Of a DNA stretch of 64,000 nt, positions 11,636 through 21,035 are shown piece by piece (the first letter of the stretch is position 1; every line of letters starts with the position of its first letter). The notes beneath the pieces are model-generated. The model was not told the origin of the DNA. It saw only the letters and a list, made by a program, of their open reading frames with translations, and did not search any database. A program made the position numbers and the translations under genes. The DNA comes from Mytilus trossulus (Eukaryota; Mollusca; Bivalvia; Mytilida; Mytilidae). The DNA is taken from positions 71,918,457 to 71,982,456 of the forward strand of contig NC_086374.1 of the NCBI RefSeq assembly GCF_036588685.1, given 5' to 3'.

Positions 11636-11749
11636 TATCTTTGCCTTAACCCAGGAATAGATAACTATTTGGCACTACTTTTTGGAATTTTGGATCTTCA
11701 ATGTTCTTCAACTTTGTACTTGTCTGGCTTTATACCTTTTTTTATATGA

Positions 11750-11793
11750 GCGTCACTGATGAGTCTTATGAAGACGAAACGCGCGTCTATTGC
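11750..11793 (+). ncRNA. Hammerhead ribozyme, damaged stem I
   Basis: CTGATGA, stem II GTCT/AGAC (loop TATGA... read as GTCTTATGAAGAC), GAAA and GTC are intact. The 3' stem I strand is tattgc instead of tggcgt, which leaves only four of six pairs with gcgtca. Reduced activity is expected. Confidence 0.85.
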
Positions 11794-12108
11794 ACTAAAT
11801 AACTATCCTGGTACTTTTGATAACTTTTTACACCACTGCGTCGCTGCCACTGCTGGTGGACGTTTCGTCCCCGAGGGGATCACCTGCCCAATAGTCAGCA
11901 CTTAGGTGTTGTTATGAATATCAATTATGTGATCATTTTTATAAATTTTCTGTTTACAAAACTTTAATTAAATGTTCTTCGAAAAACTAAGAATTTTCTT
12001 ATCCCAAGAATTGATAACCTTAGCCTTTTTTGGCACATCTTTTTGGAATTTTGGATCCTCAATGCAAACTTTGTACTTGTTTGGCTTTATAACTTTTTTT
12101 TTATATGA

Positions 12109-12152
12109 GCGTCACTGATGCGTCTTATGTAGACGAAAAACGCGTCTGGCGT
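12109..12152 (+). ncRNA. Hammerhead ribozyme, mutated core
   Basis: Stem I (gcgtca/tggcgt) and stem II are intact. The core box reads CTGATGC (A9 to C) and stem III follows GAAA as AACGCGTC. The A9 change should inactivate it. Confidence 0.85.
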
Positions 12153-12254
12153 ACTAAATTATAATCCTGGTACCTTTAATAACTTTTATGTTTTGTGTTA
12201 CTTTGTCATTTTGTTTTTAAAATGATCTTAAATAGTATCATGACGAACTTTTAA

Positions 12255-12498
12255 CGGAGCGTGTTTATGTTATCCATGCCCACCGTCATTTAATCTGTTT
12301 TCCCTTCCGGAGCACCTGAGATCACCCTAGTTTTTGGTGGGGTTCGTGTTGTTTATTCTTAAGTTTTCTATGTTGTATCATGTTTGATATTGTTTGTCTG
12401 TTTGTCCTTTTCATTTTTAGTCATTGCGTTGTCATTTTTTTTTCGATTTATGAGTTTGACGGACGGTCCCTCTGGTGTCTTTCGTCCCTCTTTTAATA
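12255..12498 (+). repeat. PLE 3'-tail repeat (family B), copy 3
   Basis: This is a well-conserved copy. It has 'ccttccggagcacctgagat', 'gtggggttcgtgttgtttat', 'gtttgtccttttcattttta' and the end block 'gtgtctttcgtccctctttt'. Confidence 0.88.
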
Positions 12499-12499
12499 C

Positions 12500-13440
12500 A
12501 AAAATGATATGAAATTTTGAATGTCTTTTCGAATAATTCTATAGAAAATATCAATAGGTTTCAAATTTTATGTTGAAAATTTACACACTTCAATTATTCA
12601 AAGATAAATAAAGAAGTATATTGTAACCTTAAATTCAACCACAACACTCCTAAGTTCACTAACTTCGCCTTCCTTGGGTACACAAAGGGCCAACCTAGTG
12701 CTGGGCAAATGTAATAGTACTATTTTCCCTATAAAATAACACCTAATCTCAACAATAAAAAGTAATAATAAAACATTGTCAAGACAAAAGTGTTTGACTG
12801 GTCCGACGATGTAGAATTTCGAACAGTCCGTGAATTCACTGATTTTTGTTGCATGGTTGTTTTGTATGTTACACATTGACCTATACCAGATTAAAATTAA
12901 AGATGGTGCCGTAGAAAATGAAGTTAAATCTGCTCTTAATGTTTGTCTACGGGCAGAATGTTGGTTGCGGATCTGAGATTGCAACATTCACAGACGGAGT
13001 GATATTTCATAAGAATGCGATTGCAATACATATTTTGAGGTCAAGTAAGTTTAAACAATACTAGTAAACAGCAATACACAAAAACAGTCCGGCAGTTGGG
13101 GGATGGGGTTGCTTTAAAGTCATAAGAAACGAGTGACCGGTGAAAAATAATGTTCTTCCAATTCTTGAACCAATGCATACAAACATCATAAACTTAGTCT
13201 TCTGTGCACGAATTTATCATTTTTCTTCGTGTAAATTTCGTAAAATCGTCAATTTTTTTTTCAATCGGCCAGTGTTGTTGTAAAAACATGGCAGGTAATT
13301 AAAGTTCGTGTTTTGAAGCCCAAGTTTAACGATCGTCACCTGTTTGTCAACAATCGACAAAAAATCAACAAAAAGCATGGAAATTGAGCACGTGTTCAAC
13401 ATGTAAATTCAGATAATAGTTTATTTTAAGGACATCCATG
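12500..13440. other. No gene confirmed; one 129-codon frame
   Basis: The minus strand has a 129-codon open frame at 12598-12987. I recognise no domain in it. It contains one hydrophobic stretch in its middle (around 'VLLLLFIVEIRCYFIG'). No splice-site context or homologous copy in the window supports it, so it may be chance. Confidence 0.35.
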
Positions 13441-13549
13441 CGTTTTGTAGTTTTGTACTCAAAAAACAAAAATGAGTGCAGTTTAACAAAATTTGAAGCA
13501 TACTACAAATTTAAAATTTTGTCATACAAAATTATCTTTCAGTGGACAA

Positions 13550-14275
13550 AAGTCACTTTTGTCATGACATTCATTTTTGATACACAGACTTGACTTTTGT
13601 TACCTGATTAGAAAATTGTGCGACAAAAGTCAATTGTGTATGCAAAGTTTGATTCTGTAAACTAGTTTGCATACAAAATTAACTTTTGTGAGACAAAATT
13701 GACTTTTGAGAGCCAAATTTGACTTTTGTGAGACATAATTGACTTTTGTGAGACAAAATTCAATTTTATAAGACAAATTGACTTTTGTCTCACAAAAATC
13801 AATTTTGTCGTCACAAAAATGTATTTTGTTGTCAGAAAAAATGAATTTTGTAGTCACCAAATTGACTTTTGTGAGACAAAATTCAATTTTGTGAGTCAAA
13901 ATTCAATTTTGTCTCACAAATGTCAATTTTGTCTCATAAAAATGAATCGACTTTTGTGTTTTAATTTCCTTATAAGGTAACAAAAATCAATTTCGTATGC
14001 AAATAAGATTATATTTTCATACCTTTTTTCCAAAATTGATTTTTGTCAGGACAAAAATGAATTTTGTCTACCAAAATGAACTTTGTCTGCCAAATGAATC
14101 TTGTCATAACAAAAATGAATGTTGTCATCACAAAATGAATTTTGTCATCACAAAAATTAATTTTGTCATCACAAAATTGAAGTTATCATAAAACAAGTCT
14201 CTATCATATAGTTTTGTAAGACAAAAATGATTTTGTTATTAGAGAATTGAATTTTGTACAAAACCACAAGAGTCC
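13550..14275. repeat. Self-complementary degenerate simple repeat
   Basis: This is a dense run of the short motifs 'acaaaattgacttttgt' and 'gacaaaattcaattttgtga' in both orientations. Each unit of about 18-20 bp is close to its own reverse complement. The array therefore gives open frames on both strands (minus 13630-13899, plus 13997-14191) that are by-products of the repeat and not genes. It could extrude hairpins when single-stranded. Confidence 0.9.
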
Positions 14276-14279
14276 AATT

Positions 14280-15104
14280 CGGCGCCCCGTAGTGTCAAAT
14301 ATGTCAATACATGAAGCTGACAAAAAACATTTACCCATAGTAGGGTTAATTGTTATAATTGAATGTACATAAGTTTATGCTGTGTCAAGATATGAGGAAC
14401 ACTAAACTGTATATGCTGTTTCCTTTATTTCAAATTGGATAGCACGGATGCGTTCCACATATTCACCAAATATTGAATGAATTATCTAATGAGAGAACAT
14501 CATCTACATATATATAGTAAAGGTGAAATTAAATGATGCTGCATAATTCTTTTCCTTCTTCCAAAGAAGTTCCCGTTTGAAGTCAGCCTCATCTGCATCG
14601 TTTTTGTACTGAATAAAATTGAGAATGAAAAATAATGACTTTAAGCTGACAATTTAGTATCTGCATTAAGTACTTTTAAGCTTAAACTTTCTATAATTTG
14701 ATATACTTGATGCTTATGATTATCTTAATTTGTTTTACACTCACTAACTTAAGCATGTGTGTTAATACATTTTTATCTATTTTTTTTAGTTTGTTAGAAA
14801 ATCTATCCCATTAAGCACAAACAAAACGTGTGACATTTATGCTGTTTAAATAAAATAAATACATTTTGGTATTTGTATGGAAGTGCAATTGTCAAACTTT
14901 TCAAAAAGGAGTTTCATACAATTCTTTAACAATTTCAGAAATGTTTTTAACGGATAAATTTCTTCCATCTATGTTCTAAAAAATGTCTTTTAATGTAAAT
15001 TGCATTTTCCAGCTAAATCTGGTGCATTTCGTTGTAATAAGAAGGTATAATGTTTGTTTTTGTGATTTTTGTTATGCGTTTACTTTTTTGCATTGGCTAG
15101 AGGT
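14280..15104. other. No gene recognised
   Basis: AT-rich DNA with no recognised repeat and no notable open frame. Confidence 0.4.
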
Positions 15105-15440
15105 ATAGGGGGAGGGGTGAGATCTCATATTCATGTTTAACCCCGTCGCATTTTAGCGCCTGTCACAAGTCAGGAGCCTCTGGCCTTTGTTAGTCTTGTA
15201 TAATTTTTTATTTTAGTTTCTGGTGTACAATTTGGAGTTTAGTATGGCGTTCATTATCACTGAACTAGTATACTTTTTTGTTTATGGGCCAGCTGAAGGA
15301 CGCCTCCGGGTGCGGGAATTTCTTGCTGCATTGACGACCTGTTGGTGACCTTCTGCTGTTGTCTTCTCTATGGTCGGATTGTTGTCACTTTGACACATTC
15401 TCCATTTCCATTCCCAATTTTATATTGATTTATTTGGAGT
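15105..15440 (+). mobile_element. Family D element, full-length-like copy
   Basis: The copy has 'cacaagtcaggagcctctgg', 'gcgttcattatcactgaact', 'gggccagctgaaggacgcct' and the end block 'tttgacacattctccatttc'. The same order occurs at 21.8, 29.6 (minus) and 31.2 kb. No coding region was seen. The target duplication seen at 21.8 kb supports mobility. Confidence 0.85.
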
Positions 15441-15519
15441 TAATTTAGTTATTAAGTTGGCCCTTCACACACAGTTGAAACAAAAAGTGTTTCTGAAATT
15501 CAAATATCTCTGTGCGAGT

Positions 15520-15850
15520 ATAAAATTGAGAATAGGGATAGGGAATATGTAAAAGAGACAATAACTCGACCACAGAGCAGATACCAGCTGCCAATGGGTC
15601 TTCAATGAAGCCCCAAAATACCTCACCCGGAGTTGGTCCTCAGCTGGTCCTTAAAATATATTAACTAGTTCAGAGAAAATGAACGACACACTAAAATCTT
15701 AAACGTAAATAAACTAAAATAAAAACAAACATACAAGACTAACAAATGCAGGAGGCTCATGACTTGGGACAGGCGCAAACATGAGGCGTGCTTAAACATG
15801 CTGTGTGAGATCAGAACCCTTCCCTTATACCTATAGCCAATGTAGAATAA
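15520..15850 (-). mobile_element. Family D element, inverted neighbour copy
   Basis: This reverse-complement copy contains 'gaatagggatagggaatatg', 'aatgggtcttcaatgaagcc', 'cagctggtccttaaaatata' and 'aggaggctcatgacttggga'. With the copy at 15105-15440 it forms an inverted pair with an 80-bp spacer. Confidence 0.85.
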
Positions 15851-15954
15851 ACAAACAAACACAATGCATACATACAGTGCAACTAAGTCTAAAAGAAGTC
15901 CGAGTCCGAGGTCAGAATAGAGAAGTATGGAAACTTAGCAACATGACAATGCTA

Positions 15955-16640
15955 CATAAAAAAGGGACGAAAGATACCAATGGGACAGTCAAACTTATAA
16001 ATCTAAAACAAACTGACAACGCCATGGCTAAAAATGAAAAAGACAAACAGAAAAACAATAGTACACATGACACAACATAGAAAACTAAAGAATAAACAAC
16101 ACGAACCCCAACAAAAACTAGGGGTGATCTCAGGTGCTCCGGAAGGGTAAGCAGATACATAAATTGACAAAGGACTACTAGCAGTAACTGACATGCCAAT
16201 CCAGACCTTACTTAAACTGATTGAAAATTTATGTCTTCATCATATTAAAATCAAACATAATTCTTCCACTTAGGGTTTAGAATCATACCATCATAAAATA
16301 TATAAGAAGAGCATACCCCGTATCATCACAACAACTGGTTATAATAGAAATGTGTTTATTTCCGATGCTAAGACCCTATGAGTGAATCAATATTAATACC
16401 AAAATATGCCATCTTTAAAAACCTGACACCATTATCGTAACTATATCCCTTCTGAATAAGTCTGTTTAAAAGTTTGGTTAGCTTTTGTGGTGAATGTCAA
16501 CATTGTTGTGTTCTGTAAAGAATATTACCGTAATAGATTGAATGTGTAATACCTGAACGTATAAGATGTCTGCATGTTGATTTATACTAACAAATGATGT
16601 CCTTGTACCGATGATAAAATTTGTTAAATGTTTTGACTAG
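15955..16640 (-). pseudogene. PLE 3' end: decayed RT C-terminus plus tail
   Basis: On the minus strand, 16640 to about 16380 translates, with frame breaks, to short blocks such as 'NKFYHRY' and 'RHLIRSGI'. These resemble the C-terminal region after reverse transcriptase in bivalve Penelope-like proteins. It continues without a gap through a 3' untranslated segment into a well-preserved family B tail (16150-15955). Parallel copies at 18.3 and 29.8-30.6 kb have the same order. No catalytic motif is retained. Short open frames on both strands within 15805-16199 are by-products. Confidence 0.6.
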
Positions 16641-16669
16641 TCTGTAATATTGAAAACCCTCTAGCAATA

Positions 16670-16785
16670 ATTTTTCAGTTTGTCTTTTCATTTTTGAGTC
16701 ATGGCGTTGTCAGTTTTATTTTTATCAATAAATTTGAATGTCCTTCTGGTATTTTTCGCCCTTCTTTTTAGCAAAATATGCATAT
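16670..16785 (+). repeat. PLE tail fragment (family B)
   Basis: Only the last part of the family is present: 'gtcatggcgttgtcagtttt' followed by 'gaatgtccttctggtatttt'. Confidence 0.7.
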
Positions 16786-16789
16786 GTCG

Positions 16790-17330
16790 TTATTCTATAA
16801 CGTTTTGAAATACTGTTTTTTTCTTTATATACCGAATGATTTTTATTTGTTTTGGTGGGAGGTGCACGGGGATAAGTTGCAAATAGAATTTATAATATTC
16901 AAGCAAGGAAAAATAGGGTTTAATTTTTTTTTACATTAAATTATTATTAAATTATAATTCTAGTATCTATTTACATATAATTTTTATCAATCAAGTATAA
17001 CATAAAACTTAAAATCAGAAACATTTCAAACTGAATTATATAGTACCCGACATCTGAATAAGCACTTACTAATAATAATTTTTTTTTAACTATTTTATTC
17101 TTCTCATAACGTTATTTTGTATAGCCGTATTAATATGGGATACATGGGATCAATAGTCGATCATAGTATGATAGTGTCATTTAACTTTCAAAGAGATAAC
17201 GTAAAGGAGTAGGTTCACTTACTATGGAAATCGATTTGAAGATGGTGATTCAAAAGCTTCCATGTAAGCTGTAAATAATGACATCAGTAATATACCGTTG
17301 TTCAAAAGCCATATATCGCTTGAGAGAAAA
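16790..17330. other. No gene recognised
   Basis: AT-rich, with poly-A/T runs around 16925 and 17075. Nothing was recognised. Confidence 0.4.
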
Positions 17331-17334
17331 GACA

Positions 17335-17830
17335 TTCTGGTTAAAAACTTAAACCGAGGGAAATACAGGAAAACAAGGGAATAAAAAGTAAAATCACAAA
17401 CATACTGAACTCAGATGAAAATCCAATCGAAAAGTCCATAATCACATGGCAAAATCAAATGACAATACCCAAAAAAAAAACGAATGGACAATAACTGTCA
17501 TATTCCTGACTTGGTACAGGCATTTTCAAATGTAGAAAATGGTGGATTAAACCTTGTTTTAAAGCGCTAAACATCAAATGACGTTATATTTACAATGATG
17601 CGTGAACTAAACAGACATAATAAATAAAATAGTCAAAATATGGGTACAGCAGTTATCATCGTGTAACAATTATAAAAGGAACACTTATAACAGGGACACT
17701 GAAGTGCAACAAAATCAAACGACAACATGCATAGAAACGAACTTCCATTCCCCTGACATGGTACAGGACATTTTAAGAAAAATGGCGGGTTTACCCTAAA
17801 TTAATGATAACATAAGCAGCACTTCGGGTG
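17335..17830 (+). repeat. Dispersed repeat family C, copy 3 plus extension
   Basis: The family C core (17335-17640) includes 'aaatgacgttatatttacaa' and 'atggacaataactgtcat'. It is followed by the block at 17640-17830 that also occurs near 4.8 and 28.3 kb. Confidence 0.8.
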
Positions 17831-18085
17831 CCACATGTGGAGCAAGATCTGCTTAACCTCCAGGAGCACCTGAGATTACCCCCATTTTTGTTGGTTTTCG
17901 TGTTGCTGGCGTACTAAATTATAATCCTGGTACCTTTGGTAACTATATTCGTCTTTAGTTTTCTATGTTGTGTCATAAGTACTGTTATTTGTATGTTTGC
18001 CTTTTTATTTTTTAGCCATGGCGTTGTCAGTTTTTTTTTCAATGTATGAGTTTGACTAACCCCCTGGTATCTTTCGCTCCTTTTG
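17820..18085 (+). repeat. PLE tail (family B) split by a ribozyme-element fragment
   Basis: The family B sequence reads normally up to 'ggttttcgtgttg' (17905) and resumes at about 17944 with 'tattcgtctttagttttcta'. A 38-bp foreign piece interrupts it. Compare the uninterrupted copies at 12.35 and 41.3 kb. Confidence 0.88.
17906..17943 (+). mobile_element. Minimal ribozyme-element insertion starting at cleavage site
   Basis: Only the 3' end of family A is present, from '(c)tggcgtactaaatt' to 'ggtacctttggtaac'. Its left edge coincides within one base with the predicted hammerhead scissile bond (GTC|TGG), and its right edge is the normal element end. It sits inside a family B repeat. I infer that an RNA with a ribozyme-generated 5' end was copied into DNA. 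Confidence 0.8.
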
Positions 18086-18289
18086 CAATGGCCTGCTAAA
18101 CCTCCCGCTTATGACAATGTTAACAAATATATCGCTAAAATGACAACACTACGTGACTATAACCTTCTTTCAATGAGTTCATAGTTAGGAAATTATAAAC
18201 CTTAACCTTGACCTGCATTGATAATTTCTAGAATTAAGTTAAGATACGAGGCATGACACTTCTCATATATTTCATGATTGTATAATACT

Positions 18290-18410
18290 AAACCCCTAAC
18301 AGGAGGGATAGTGTCTGATATTCATATGATGAAGACATAATCATTCCATCAGTTTAATTGAGGTCAGGAGCTGGCATGTCAGTAACTGCTAGGTCTGTTG
18401 TTATTTGGGT
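18290..18410 (+). repeat. PLE 3' untranslated fragment
   Basis: Contains 'atatgatgaagacataatca' and 'ggcatgtcagtaactgctag', which recur as reverse complements at 16.2 and 29.9 kb immediately before family B or related sequence. Confidence 0.65.
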
Positions 18411-18720
18411 ATTATTATAATATTTTTTATTTATTTTTGTTTCATATTCTGATATCGGATATCATTTTATAGAAAGGAAAGCAAATTACGCATGGCAATT
18501 CAAGGAATGATCATATATAGTAGAAATTGTGCAAATTAAAAAGTATTATTTTTATGTAAAAGACTTTCCAGCAGATAGTCCAATATTGAAAATAATAAAA
18601 AGTCTTATGTAAAAAACAGAGCACTCATAAAAAAAGCTGTTGTATGCCAAACTAATACAAAATTAAAGCTAAAACAATATACAAAGACGGTCTATACAGG
18701 AAAAAAACTTCATTCAAATA
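18411..18720. other. No feature recognised
   Basis: AT-rich interval between a PLE fragment and a ribozyme element. Confidence 0.4.
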
Positions 18721-18905
18721 GTTATCAAAGGTACCCGGATTATAATTTAGTACGCCAGACACACGTTTCGTCTACATAAGACTCATCAGAGTGACGCTCA
18801 TATCGAAATATTTATAAAGCCAAACAAGTACAAAGTTGAAGAGCATTGCGGATCCAAAATTCCAAAATGTTTTACCATATACGGCTAAGGTAATTTTTGC
18901 CATTC
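18721..18905 (-). mobile_element. Hammerhead-ribozyme element, truncated copy
   Basis: Tail and ribozyme plus about 100 bp of body remain; the rest of the body is missing. The plus-strand start 'gttatcaaaggtacccgga' is the element's 3' end. Confidence 0.85.
18752..18797 (-). ncRNA. Hammerhead ribozyme with 2-nt insertion
   Basis: On the minus strand it has gcgtca, then two extra bases (CT), then CTGATGA, stem II GTCT/AGAC, GAAA, stem III with loop GTGT, GTC and tggcgt. The insertion at the stem I/core junction probably reduces activity. Confidence 0.85.
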
Positions 18906-19004
18906 ACAAATACATAGCAGAATGATCCACAAGAAAAGATCTATAAACATGTCAAATTGTTTTAATTTTTTTTAATTTTCATTTAATGAATATTTTCATT
19001 GAAT

Positions 19005-19760
19005 ATAAAAAGAGACTGTAAAGAGACAAAAAAAACTTCAGCAATACAAGATCAACAAAAAAGAAGTTTTTGCCATGAACTATTCCTGTCTATAATGTGC
19101 AATAGTGTCCCTTGTTGGAAATGCACATATACCTAGATGAGCGACTTGTGGTCATTAAAGCAAATTGTTTTATTATATGTTATTTGTTTATATCAAATAG
19201 TAAACACAAATGACATTTTTTTTAATTTTTACACACAAATTGCTATACAAATAACATAACATCTACTTTTTTTTTAAATCACGCAATTAATTCAAAAACA
19301 CATACATTAATCATGAATACGGGTATAATTCCTAACAGAACGGTTAGAATATATTGTTTATGACTTATGAAATATAAACTCGTTATAAGATAGACAGGAA
19401 CAAAATATCAGCATGCCATTCCTTGATATCAAAATTAAACTAGTTCCATGCATAAAAATGTACGGCAAACAAAACGTTGAAGGTGAATTGTATTTATATC
19501 AAACCTATATTTACATGAACTGTGTCTACATCTTTGAATTTTAAGCGTATATTCTCCAAACGACTTATATATCTGGTATGAACATCAAAATAAACTTTGA
19601 CATTTTCACGCTAAATTATGTATAGCATGAACTGTGTCTACATCTTTGACTTTTAAGCTGCTAATATTGGGGAGAATTTTCACAAAACAGCTTATGTATT
19701 TGGCATGAACATCAAATAAACTTTTACATTTTCAAGGCGTATTTATACATCAAAATAAAA
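19005..19760. repeat. Family H repeat, interrupted copy with internal duplication
   Basis: The start ('gtaaagagacaaa', 'aatacaagatcaacaaaa') and the second half ('gaattgtatttatatcaaa') match 27365-27665. Between them, 19140-19470 has no counterpart and may be an insertion. The block 'catgaactgtgtctacatct' occurs twice (about 19515 and 19627), making an internal direct repeat of about 110 bp. Confidence 0.65.
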
Positions 19761-19764
19761 TCGC

Positions 19765-20855
19765 ACTAACTTAACCTAAAATGCCGTAACGAGATAAGCG
19801 GGAACATTAATTTATCTATTGCTGGACTATCTGCTCGATGTCTTTTACTAGACTAGGACATAGAAAGAAAAAGGAAGTATTCGTACAAGAGATTATGATT
19901 AACTTGGCTACATTATTTCGCATATTTTAGTACATACATGTGAAAAAGGGTAAATATAAAACTTTGGAATGGGAGGGGCTATGAATCCTACTGAAACTTA
20001 TCTAGGCTAATATCAAATATAAAACGTCCTGGGCAAAAATGAGGTAAAACAAATCTTAGAGTGAATGCCTCTAGGAAAAATGTGGAGTGGTATGAAGAAA
20101 TTAAAATTTTAAAAACGATATCTAATCTCTTTACTCAATTTTATCAGTTTGTTTTTTTATTCAAAATTGTTCAGAAAGTAACAAAAAAATCCTTTCTCTG
20201 TGACTTTCAAAATAAAATGTTTGTTATTCTTCCACGAAATGGTATTGAATAAAATTACTCTTTTTTGTTTGAATTGTCAGAGCAAGCAAATTACATGTGC
20301 ACTGCCGATAGATTAGTCCACAGTCCACGAAAAATCTTTGCTTCGATTTTTGCATAAAATGTAGTATACACCTTTAAACGGAACGTCCTTAAAATCATAG
20401 ATTTGACTTATAGTGCACTCAGATTTTAATCTTTATATCAACATAAAATGGCTTTTTTTTCATCTACGGTACCTCACAACCAAAGTAGTGTTCAATGATC
20501 GTCTACTTAGTCACTTCTCTTTAATACAGAGCACTGTTGATCTCGTGCATATATAGAGTTGTTGGTTTTAAAGTCAGGCGCTCTAGGAATGTAAAGTCTA
20601 GCGCTGTTGATATAATGTCAAGCGGTTTGGATGAAAAGTGATTTATTTTACCAAAGCACTCCCCCTCTAATCGTTCCAAATAAAGTAATCGAGATTTTTC
20701 GGCAGATGCAGGGGAAAAAGGGCACATCAGAAAATTTAAGAGACTGCACAAGAGAAGATGTGTTTACTAAAAGTATTGAAAACATTAAAAGTCAAGATGG
20801 TGAATTTCTTGAGTTGTAGAACGTAATTAAAATGCCGTGTGGATATAATAAATGA
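19765..20855. other. No gene recognised
   Basis: Two overlapping opposite-strand open frames (20521-20751 minus, 20631-20819 plus) have no recognisable motif. No repeat family was identified. Confidence 0.4.
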
Positions 20856-20859
20856 AACA

Positions 20860-21035
20860 TGACAATAACAATCAAAACCAAAGAGTAAACAAAGACTCAA
20901 AAAACCAAAGGACATTTACATCAACAGTTATAAAAAATAATTAAGAAACAACACGAACTCCACTAAAAACCGGGAGTGAAATCAGGTGCTCCGGAAGGGT
21001 AAACATTACTGCACCGTAAACGGCAACCGTCGTGT
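20860..21035 (-). repeat. PLE 3' tail attached to RT relic
   Basis: Family B sequence read on the minus strand. It includes 'ggagttcgtgttgtttctta' and 'gagtctttgtttactctttg'. It follows directly the C-terminal coding relic of the PLE at 21036-23270, which shows that family B is the 3' end of these elements. Confidence 0.8.

Larger units (their letters stand above)
11636..12190 (+). mobile_element. Tandem dimer of hammerhead-ribozyme element
   Basis: Two units lie head to tail. The first runs from the mid-body 'aacccaggaatagataac' region through a ribozyme at 11750-11793 and its tail. It joins at about 11830 ('ttacaccactgcg') to the hairpin block of the second unit. That unit has a full body, a second ribozyme at 12109-12152 and a tail ending near 12190. 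The two predicted cleavage positions (11787 and 12146) are 359 bp apart. A dimer with a ribozyme at each junction is the arrangement known for retrozymes and PLEs, where cleavage releases a unit-length RNA. Confidence 0.9.

Noticed and set aside
12598-12987. 129-codon minus-strand open frame
   Set aside because: No recognised domain, no splice context, no second copy and AT-driven composition; kept only as a note.
13630-14191. Open frames on both strands with repeated 'FCLTKVN' or 'FVITKINFV' peptides
   Set aside because: They are translations of the self-complementary simple repeat, not a repeat protein gene.
15805-16199. Overlapping 91- to 95-codon frames on both strands
   Set aside because: They fall in the family B tail and recur with the repeat (for example 41188-41409); by-products of a noncoding repeat.
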